Shown here: piece by piece, positions 53,992 through 60,446 of the stretch
Layout of the letters: the number at the start of each line of letters is the position of its first letter
Position numbering within the stretch: position 1 is the first letter of the stretch
From: Billgrantia campisalis
GTDB taxonomy: Bacteria > Pseudomonadota > Gammaproteobacteria > Pseudomonadales > Halomonadaceae
Length of the DNA: 64,000 bases
Assembly: GCF_022341425.1 (NCBI RefSeq)
Contig: NZ_JABFUC010000011.1
Coordinates: 1 to 64,000, forward strand
Reading direction: 5' to 3'
Made by a program: the position numbers and the translations under genes
The notes under the pieces: model-generated
Databases searched by the model: none
The model's input: the letters and a program-made list of their open reading frames with translations, nothing else
Told to the model about the DNA's origin: nothing

Positions 53992-54963
53992 TCACTCCTC
54001 GTCTTCCGGCAGTCCGCCCAGCTCCTCGAGCAGCGCCTTGTAGCCTTCCACCTGGTCGCGGAGGGTCTGGGTGACCTCCTCCTCTGGCATCCAGGTCACC
54101 GGCATCAGGATGCGCTCTTCGGTGACCTCGATGAAGCGCTCGTCCTCGGTCGCCGCCTTCAGCGCCTCGGCGAGGCGCTCGACGTGGGCGTCCGGGGTAT
54201 CCTTGGGCACCATGGCCACGCGGATCTCGGCGGCGTTGATGTCGTAGCCGGCCTCCTGCAGGGTCGGGGCGTCCGGGTAGGCCACCAGGCGATCCTCGGC
54301 CAGGCTCAGCAGCACCGGCATCTCGCCGGTCTCGGCGTAGCCGGAGTGGGTGCCGCCGCTGTAGGCGAAGTCGACGTCGCCGGAGAGGATCAGCGGGGCC
54401 ATGCCGGCGCCGCCGGAGGTGGGCACGATGCGCAGGTCGAGGCCTTCGCGCTGGGCGATGTACTCGATGATCATGCGATCCAGCGCGGTCTGGTTGGCGT
54501 AGCTGGTGCCGGGGTTCTCCTGGGCGTAGGCCACCAGGTCCTCCCAGCTGTCGCCGAAGGGGCGATTCTCGCCGGTGACGATGGCCGACTGCCCCAGGGT
54601 CACGCCGGCCACGTAGCGGAAGTCGTCCAGGTCGTAGGTGGTTTCGGTGGAGAGCGGACCGAAGGTGATGGTCATGGAGGTGCCGAAGACGAAGGTGTAG
54701 CCCTCGTCGGTGCTGTTGGCCAGGCGCGCCAGGGCCACGCCGCCGCCGGCCCCCGGCTGGTTGACCACGTTGACCGGCTGGCCCAGCTCTTCTTCGAGCA
54801 CGTTGGCCAGTACCCGGGCCTGGATGTCGGTGCTGCCGCCCGCGCCCCAGCCGACCACCAGGGTCAGCGGCTTGGTCGGGAAGTCATCGGCCTGGACCTG
54901 GCCGGCCACGCCAACGGCCATGGCGGCGGAGAGCACGGCGGTACCCAGCAGTTTCATTTTCAT
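53992..54963 (-). CDS. TTT-family periplasmic binding protein (TctC-like)
   Basis: A 323-residue extracytoplasmic receptor of the tripartite tricarboxylate transporter family. Signal peptide LGTAVLSAAMAVGVAGQVQA, then FPTKPLTLVVGWGAGGSTDIQARVLANVL, VNVVNQPGAGGGVALARLA and the C-terminal LRDQVEGYKALLEELG. Family ligands include citrate and other carboxylates; the neighbouring asparaginase hints at a dicarboxylate or amino-acid-related ligand here. Last gene of the operon, with a clear terminator after it. Confidence 0.92.
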   Translation of the reverse strand: MKMKLLGTAVLSAAMAVGVAGQVQADDFPTKPLTLVVGWGAGGSTDIQARVLANVLEEELGQPVNVVNQPGAGGGVALARLANSTDEGYTFVFGTSMTITFGPLSTETTYDLDDFRYVAGVTLGQSAIVTGENRPFGDSWEDLVAYAQENPGTSYANQTALDRMIIEYIAQREGLDLRIVPTSGGAGMAPLILSGDVDFAYSGGTHSGYAETGEMPVLLSLAEDRLVAYPDAPTLQEAGYDINAAEIRVAMVPKDTPDAHVERLAEALKAATEDERFIEVTEERILMPVTWMPEEEVTQTLRDQVEGYKALLEELGGLPEDEE

Positions 54964-55045
54964 GGTTGGAACCTCTTTGGTGCGCTGTTGTGTTTCTTGG
55001 CCCGGGGGCCGTCGTGAAGGCCGGCCTCGGCGGCCGGCCGGGGGA

Positions 55046-56566
55046 TCACACCTGCTTGGCCTTGTACCTTGCCTGCATCCAGCGCCGGTAGCTGGTCCAG
55101 CCCAGATGCAGCACCATCAGCACCGTGAACACGACGAAGGCCAGGGCGATGGGCCGCTCCAGCAGGATGCTGAACTCGCCACCCGACAGAATCACCGACT
55201 GGCGCAGATTCATCTCCAACATCGGGGTGACGATGAAGGCGACCAGGAAGGTCACGAAGGAATAGTCGAACTTCTTCAGGAAGTAGCCGAAGATCGCGAA
55301 CACGAACACCGTGACCAGCCCGAAGGTGCCGTAGCCCTGCACTTGAATGCCGGCCAGGCAGAGGAAGATCACCACCGAGATTACGATGTGCGGCGGCACG
55401 CTGGTGACCCGGGCGAAGAGGCGCAGGCCGTACCAGCCCACGGCGAGCATCAAGAGACTGGCGACGATCATTCCCGAGAACAGGGTGAAGAGCATCTCCG
55501 GGTGGTCGCGCAGCATCAGCGGGCCGACCTGAATGCCGTGGATCATGAAGGCGCCGACCAGCAGGGCGGCCGAGACGCTGCCGGGGATGCCCAGACCGAA
55601 CAGGGGAATATAGCTGGCGGGGATCACCGCATTGTCGGAGGCCTCGGCGGCGGCGATGCCGTTGGGGTTGCCCTTGCCGAAGCTGTCCGGGTCCTTGGCG
55701 CTGCGCTTGGCCAGCCCGTAGGCCATGAAGGCGCCCACCGAGGGGCCGAGCCCCGGCAGTGCGCCGACGAAGGCGCCCACCCCGGTGCTCTTGAGGATCG
55801 TCGGCAGGGTGCCCTTGAACTCCTGGTAGGAGAGGTCGTCATCGGCGTTCTTGCCGAGCTTGATGACGCTGGCGTCCTTGTTGCGGCGGTACTCGTCGAG
55901 CTGCACGAACATCTCGGCGAGTGCCAGGGTGCCGATCACCAGCGGCAGGATCGGCACGCCCTCCATCAGCTCGGCATAGCCGAAGGTCAGGCGCATGGCG
56001 CCGGTCTCGGGGTCGAGGCCCACGGTGCCGAGGATCACCCCCATGCCCCCGGCGGCCAGGCCCTTGAGGAAGGAGCCCCCCGCCATGCCGGCGATGAACA
56101 CCAGGGCGAAGATCAGGATGGCGGCCAGCTCGTAGGGGCCGAACTTCAGCGCCACCGACGCGAAGGGAATGGCCACCGCGATCAGCAGCAGGGTGGCCAG
56201 CAGGTCGCCGATCACCGAGGCCAGCAGGCCCACCTTGAGCGCCTTGCGCGGCTTGCCCGAACTGGCCATGGGGTAGCCGTCCAGGCAGGTGGCCGCCGAG
56301 GAGGGCTCCCCCGGGGTGTTGAGCAGGATGGCCGAGACGGCGCTGCCGGCGGCGGTGCCCTTGGAAAGCCCGATCAGAAAGGCGATGGCGGCATAGGCCG
56401 ACATGTAGAAGGTCAGCGGAATGGCGATGGCGATGGCCACCGCGCGGTTGAGCCCGGGGATCACCCCGACGATGTAGCCGAGCAGCACCCCGCCCAGAAT
56501 GATGGCGATGGACTCGTAGTGCAGGGCCGCCGCGAAGGAGTTGAGAATGGCGTCGAAACCGATCAT
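55046..56566 (-). CDS. TTT-family large permease (TctA-like)
   Basis: A 506-residue membrane protein with about twelve helices. The family signature GVIPGLNRAVAIAIAIPLTF is near residue 36, and the repeat TGVGAFVGALPGLGPSVGAF lies in the second half. SAILLNTPGEPSSAATCLDGYPMA is highly conserved in TctA. It forms the transport channel with the small subunit encoded one base upstream. Confidence 0.93.
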   Translation of the reverse strand: MIGFDAILNSFAAALHYESIAIILGGVLLGYIVGVIPGLNRAVAIAIAIPLTFYMSAYAAIAFLIGLSKGTAAGSAVSAILLNTPGEPSSAATCLDGYPMASSGKPRKALKVGLLASVIGDLLATLLLIAVAIPFASVALKFGPYELAAILIFALVFIAGMAGGSFLKGLAAGGMGVILGTVGLDPETGAMRLTFGYAELMEGVPILPLVIGTLALAEMFVQLDEYRRNKDASVIKLGKNADDDLSYQEFKGTLPTILKSTGVGAFVGALPGLGPSVGAFMAYGLAKRSAKDPDSFGKGNPNGIAAAEASDNAVIPASYIPLFGLGIPGSVSAALLVGAFMIHGIQVGPLMLRDHPEMLFTLFSGMIVASLLMLAVGWYGLRLFARVTSVPPHIVISVVIFLCLAGIQVQGYGTFGLVTVFVFAIFGYFLKKFDYSFVTFLVAFIVTPMLEMNLRQSVILSGGEFSILLERPIALAFVVFTVLMVLHLGWTSYRRWMQARYKAKQV

Positions 56567-56567
56567 G

Positions 56568-57017
56568 TCATACCACTCCGATGCGCATCAGGTGAGCCGT
56601 CAGGCCGTACAGGCCGGCGGTGGGGACGGCGGCGGTCAGCACCACCACGTACCAGCGGCGCTCGCCGAGCAACAGCAGCAGGCCGCCGATCAATAGCGGC
56701 GCCACCCAGGTCAGCGGGAAGCGGTCGATCAGCACGATAAAGCCGAGCACATACAGAAACGGCCACGCCTGATGCCAGAGGTGGCCGAGATCGGGGATGG
56801 CAACGATGGATTCGCCGCGGCGCTTCAGGGCGATGGCGCTCACCACAGTGAGAACGATGGAGCAGCCGAGGATCAGCCAGGCGCCGAGGGTGGCCAGCCG
56901 CTGGGGCTGCATCCCGAAGGCGAAGCCGCTGCCGCCGTAGGTGGGGATGATCCAGGTCAGCAGTATTACCGCGAGGGCGGCAACCCCCAGCCCAGACCAG
57001 AAATTCTTGCGTATCAT
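56568..57017 (-). CDS. TTT-family small permease (TctB-like)
   Basis: A 149-residue membrane protein with four helices (FWSGLGVAALAVILLTWIIP; WLILGCSIVLTVVSAI; LYVLGFIVLIDRF; APLLIGGLLLLLG), the TctB topology. I start at 57017 (MIRKNFWSG) because GAAGGC lies seven bases upstream; an ATG at 57035 is possible. It is the first gene of the operon and its upstream region contains element copy B. Confidence 0.85.
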   Translation of the reverse strand: MIRKNFWSGLGVAALAVILLTWIIPTYGGSGFAFGMQPQRLATLGAWLILGCSIVLTVVSAIALKRRGESIVAIPDLGHLWHQAWPFLYVLGFIVLIDRFPLTWVAPLLIGGLLLLLGERRWYVVVLTAAVPTAGLYGLTAHLMRIGVV

Positions 57018-57134
57018 GGTATTGCCTTCGGTCATTGTTTTTGAAATGTGCCGATGGGGAATATCGCAGCGAACCCGCTGGGTTCGTGGAATGATTGAAA
57101 CAATTACAGAAGGTTTTGGGACTTGGCGCTTCGT

Positions 57135-57179
57135 TGCACTCCAGTGCACAATCCGCCAAGGTGAGTGCATCAGACTGCA
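57135..57179. promoter_or_regulatory. Double TGCA-N6-TGCA element, copy B (TTT operon / XRE regulator)
   Basis: TGCACTCCAGTGCA (57135-57148) and TGCATCAGACTGCA (57166-57179) start 31 bp apart and are followed by TCACCT. It lies 31 bases upstream of the XRE regulator start (57211) and 118 bases upstream of the tctB-like start (57017). This would allow autoregulation and control of the divergent operon. Confidence 0.65.
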
Positions 57180-57210
57180 TCACCTATCTTGGGCGCCGGG
57201 GGCCGATTAC

Positions 57211-58017
57211 ATGCATGACGATTTCGTTGCCAATCTACGCCTGCTGTGCAGCTACTATCCGTCCATCGCCGAGGTGTGTCGGCGGCTCGAGATCAATCGC
57301 GCCCAGTTCAACCGTTACCTGAAGGGGCGCTACCGACCCCGGCATGCCGCCATGCGGCGGCTCTGCGCCTTCTTCGGCGTGGAAGAGCATGAACTCTATC
57401 TGCCCCATGACGACTTCTGCACCCTGGTACAGGCGGGAAGGGTGCCAACGGCATCGAGCCAGGCATCGGGGGTCGGCTGGCCGGATGACCTGCTCTATCG
57501 CGGCCGTGAGGGTATGGCGCGCTACCTGGGGTGCTATTTCGAGTACTACCATTCGATGTCACGGCCCGGACACTTGATTCGTACCCTGGTGTGCCTGGAG
57601 GAGCGGGAGAGCGGCATTGTCTACCAGCGCACCGAGCGCATGCAGACTCCGGCCAATCCCCGGCCCTGTCACAATCGCTACGAGGGCGTGGCCGTCAGGC
57701 TGGCCGACCGTATCTTCCTGGTGGATCATGAGACCCTCAACGGCCACGAGGTAACCCAGACCATCCTCTTCCCGAGCTTTCAAAGCCAGGTGACACGGCT
57801 GACAGGGCTCAAGCTCGGCGTGGCGGACAACAGCGAGCGCATGCCCTGCTGCGTGCGCGTCCTCTACGAGCGACTCGGCGAGCAGGTGAGCCTGCGCCAG
57901 GCCCTGTCGCAGTGCGGGCTGCTCTCCCTCGATGACCCCACCCTGGATGCCGAGCTGCTGGCCGCGGTGCGCAACGACGTGGCGCCGGGGGAGCAGCACT
58001 TCCGAGCACGTCATTGA
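57211..58017 (+). CDS. XRE-type HTH regulator with uncharacterised C-terminal domain
   Basis: A 268-residue protein. Residues 15-60 form an XRE-like helix-turn-helix (SIAEVCRRLEINRAQFNRYL, then RPRHAAMRRLCAFFGVEEHE). The remaining 200 residues have no motif I recognise; they include HLIRTLVCLEERESGIVYQR, RYEGVAVRLADRIFLVDHE and LGVADNSERMPCCVRVLYER and may bind a ligand. The ATG at 57211 is the first residue of the HTH region; the frame is open upstream to 56941 only through promoter and tctB DNA. It is divergent from the TTT operon and downstream of element copy B. Confidence 0.8.
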   Translation: MHDDFVANLRLLCSYYPSIAEVCRRLEINRAQFNRYLKGRYRPRHAAMRRLCAFFGVEEHELYLPHDDFCTLVQAGRVPTASSQASGVGWPDDLLYRGREGMARYLGCYFEYYHSMSRPGHLIRTLVCLEERESGIVYQRTERMQTPANPRPCHNRYEGVAVRLADRIFLVDHETLNGHEVTQTILFPSFQSQVTRLTGLKLGVADNSERMPCCVRVLYERLGEQVSLRQALSQCGLLSLDDPTLDAELLAAVRNDVAPGEQHFRARH

Positions 58018-58060
58018 GAGCACGCCACTGATAGCATGCCCGCGCGACGACCCTCGCCGT

Positions 58061-58813
58061 TCAGGCGAAAGCATAGACGTCCATGGCCAGCACGCCGTGC
58101 TCGACGCTATGGTGCCGCCGCTCGGCCCGGCCGCCGGCGCCCATGGCCACCAGCAGCGGCTGGAAGTGCTCCGGCGTGGGGTGGTTCTCCCGGGCGTGGG
58201 GGGCCTGTTCCCAGTCAAGCAGCGCCGTGCGGTCGCCGGCTTCCAGGCGCTCGTGCACCCAGTCGGCGAAGTCGCCCACCCAGGCGGGCATCTCGGCGCC
58301 CTGGGCCCGCAGCTCCATCAGGTTGTGGGTCAGGCTGCCGGAGCCGATCACCAGGATGTTCTCCTCGCCCTCATCTGCTCGAAAGAGTGCGGCGAGTTTC
58401 TCGCCCAGGGCCACCAGCTCGGCGTTGGACCAGGACACCGGCAGCGACAGCGAGACCACCGGGACATCGGCCTCGGGAAACATCAGCGACAGCGGCACCC
58501 AGGCGCCGTGGTCCAGGCCGCGTTCGGTGGGTACGGCGTTGAGCTGCCGGGCCAGTCGCAGGGCCAGTTCGGGCTCGCCGGGGGCCGGATACTGGCACTC
58601 GAAGAGCTCGCGGGGAAAGCCGCCGAAGTCGTGGATCGTCTCGGGCTGGGCGCTGGTGCTCACCAGCAGCTGGCGGCTGGCCCAGTGGGCCGAGACCACC
58701 ACCACCGCCTTGGGGCGCAGCGCTTGGCCGAGCTCGCGCAGGAAGTCGTGGGCCGGCGTCTCGGTCAGCGCCAGCATCGGCGAGCCGTGGGAGATGAAGA
58801 GGCTGGGCAGCAT
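58061..58813 (-). CDS. LigB-type extradiol dioxygenase (DODA/YgiD-like)
   Basis: A 250-residue class III extradiol dioxygenase-like protein. N-terminal PSLFISHGSPMLAL carries the first metal histidine, VVVVSAHW the second region, and IGSGSLTHNLMEL and LDHGAWVPLSLMFPEADVPVV are family blocks. Relatives act on 4,5-DOPA in vitro; the natural substrate is generally unknown. AGGAG precedes ATG 58813. It lies 64 bases after a DoxX gene on the same strand, a common pairing. Confidence 0.87.
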   Translation of the reverse strand: MLPSLFISHGSPMLALTETPAHDFLRELGQALRPKAVVVVSAHWASRQLLVSTSAQPETIHDFGGFPRELFECQYPAPGEPELALRLARQLNAVPTERGLDHGAWVPLSLMFPEADVPVVSLSLPVSWSNAELVALGEKLAALFRADEGEENILVIGSGSLTHNLMELRAQGAEMPAWVGDFADWVHERLEAGDRTALLDWEQAPHARENHPTPEHFQPLLVAMGAGGRAERRHHSVEHGVLAMDVYAFA

Positions 58814-58877
58814 GGGGAAACTCCTGTGAACGGGTACGCCTGCCCGGGAAGGGCAGGCGCAGGGTGACGTCAAGGGA

Positions 58878-59300
58878 TCAGGCGACGCGACGGCTCAGGG
58901 TCAGACTACCGCTGCCGAGGCCAGCCTGCACCAGCAGGACCAGGGTCCAGAAGGCGGGGAATTCCCAGCCGCCGCCGGCGTTGGAGAAGACCCAGCCGTT
59001 GCCGAGGTGGACCCAGGTGGCACCGATCAGCACCGGGACCAGGGCCAGGCTCACCGAACGGGTGTAGACGCCGAGGATCAGGGCCAGGCCGCCGCCCACT
59101 TCGGCCAGGATGGTCAGGTAGGCGAAGATGCCGGGCAGGCCCAGGGACTCGAAGTAGCCGACGGTGCCGGCCGGGGTGAAGACGAACACCTTGAGCAGGC
59201 CGTGGGCCAGGGTCATGACGCCGAGGGTGATGCGCAGCAGGGCGATGGCGTGGGGCTGCAGCTGGGTGGCTTGGGCTTGGGTCAGGGCTTGGGTGGTCAT
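58878..59300 (-). CDS. DoxX-family membrane protein
   Basis: A 140-residue protein with four helices (ALLRITLGVMTLAHGLLKVF, GIFAYLTILAEVGGGLALIL, LALVPVLIGATWV, AFWTLVLLVQAGLGSG). DoxX/YphA-type proteins are membrane redox-associated proteins; some act in thiosulfate or quinone metabolism, many are uncharacterised. Start 59300 (MTTQALTQ) follows GGAGATTACG. It sits between a LysR gene and the dioxygenase-like gene, all on one strand. Confidence 0.85.
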   Translation of the reverse strand: MTTQALTQAQATQLQPHAIALLRITLGVMTLAHGLLKVFVFTPAGTVGYFESLGLPGIFAYLTILAEVGGGLALILGVYTRSVSLALVPVLIGATWVHLGNGWVFSNAGGGWEFPAFWTLVLLVQAGLGSGSLTLSRRVA

Positions 59301-59425
59301 GGTCGTAATCTCCGTCGGGGTGTTGTCGGGGGAGTGTTGTGTCGTTGATGGGTGTCACTCTACCCGTGGCAAGTGCGGAGATAATCTGTATGAAATGAAA
59401 ATGACTGTTGCGTTTTAAGCGACAA

Positions 59426-60328
59426 TTACAGGCCCAGTTCGCGCTCCCAGCTGGGCGGCTCGCCCCAGGTCGCGGCCAGCCAGTCGAGGAAGCGCTCCAC
59501 CTTGGCGGGCAGGTGGCGCCGGGCGGGATAGATCCCATGAATATCGAGGAAGAGCGGCGCCTCCTCGGTGAGGAGCGGCACCAGGCGACCGCTGAGCAGG
59601 CTGTCGGTGATCAGGAAGCTCGGCTGTTGGACGATGCCGAGCCCCGCCTCGGCGGCGTGGGTGAGGACATCGCCGTTGTTGCTCTCCAGGGGGCCGCGCA
59701 CGGCCAGGCCGCGGCCGCCGAACTGCCAGTCGCCGCTGCCGAGGCCGGTGCGGTAGCGCAGGCACTGGTGCTTCTCCAGGTCGTCCAGGTCGCGCGGCGC
59801 GCCGTGCTTGGCCAGGTAGCCCGGGGAGGCGCACAGCAGCAGGCGGCAACGGGCCAGGCGGCGTGCCACCAGGCTGGAGTCGGGCAGGCTGCCGATGCGG
59901 ATCGCCAAGTCGTAACCCTCCTCCAGCAGGTCCACCCGGCGGTCGTTGAGATCGAGGCGCACCTCGAGGGCCGGGTGCTCGACCATGAAGCGGGCCACCT
60001 GGGGGGCCAGGTGGCGGACGCCGAAGCTCATCGGGCCGTTGATGCGCAGCCGGCCACGGATCTCGCTACTGCCGCGCCCCACCTCGATCTCCGCCTCCTC
60101 GAGGGCCTGGAGGATGCCCTGGGCCCGGGCCAGGTAGCGCTCGCCGGCCTCGGTGAGGTGCAGGCGGCGGGTGGTGCGCTGCAGTAGGCGCACTCCTAGG
60201 TGCTCCTCCAGGGCCATCACCTGGCGCGACAGGCGGGTGCGGGAGAGGTCCAGGGCCTCGGCGGCGCGGGTGTAGCTGCCCAGCTCGGCGACGCGGACGA
60301 AGGCGGTAATGGCATCCAGCAGGTTCAT
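59426..60328 (-). CDS. LysR-family transcriptional regulator
   Basis: A 300-residue LysR protein. HTH region MNLLDAITAFVRVAELGSYTRAAEALDLSRTRLSRQVMALE, then LLQRTTRRLHLTEAGERYL and an effector domain (GRLRINGPMSFGVRHLAP). It is of the CrgA/DmlR-like group. GAGGAGG precedes ATG 60328. The DoxX and dioxygenase-like genes follow on the same strand after 125 bases, so they may be its targets. Confidence 0.92.
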   Translation of the reverse strand: MNLLDAITAFVRVAELGSYTRAAEALDLSRTRLSRQVMALEEHLGVRLLQRTTRRLHLTEAGERYLARAQGILQALEEAEIEVGRGSSEIRGRLRINGPMSFGVRHLAPQVARFMVEHPALEVRLDLNDRRVDLLEEGYDLAIRIGSLPDSSLVARRLARCRLLLCASPGYLAKHGAPRDLDDLEKHQCLRYRTGLGSGDWQFGGRGLAVRGPLESNNGDVLTHAAEAGLGIVQQPSFLITDSLLSGRLVPLLTEEAPLFLDIHGIYPARRHLPAKVERFLDWLAATWGEPPSWERELGL

Positions 60329-60347
60329 GGTTCCTCCTCGCGCAGGG

Positions 60348-60446
60348 TCAATACCCCGTCGTTTCCAGGTACCCCTCGCCCAGCCCGGCGAAGCCGGTGA
60401 GCGCCCACAATGCCAGCAGTATCGCGGCGGGTGACAAACGGCTCAT
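60348..60446 (-). pseudogene. 32-residue ORF, possible remnant of an AttH/lipocalin-like gene
   Basis: A short ORF (MSRLSPAAILLALWALTGFA, then GLGEGYLETTGY) whose ATG overlaps the TGA of the ABC permease gene by 4 nt. It begins like an export signal. FtsX-type permease genes of this size are often followed by an AttH (carotenoid hydratase-like) secreted protein that begins with a similar signal and a FAGLG-like segment; here only that start remains. The LysR gene begins 19 bases after the stop. The AttH link is from memory of gene order and short similarity, so it is tentative. Confidence 0.4.

Noticed and set aside
54710..56740. 676-codon plus-strand open frame opposite tctA
   Set aside because: Composition is that of an antisense shadow (His, Gly, Gln-rich) and it crosses three genuine genes.
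57119..57139. Sigma-54 promoter in the TTT/XRE region
   Set aside because: TTGGCGC-N4-TTGCA looks similar but the GG-to-GC spacing is one base short, and copy A near ansA does not support it.
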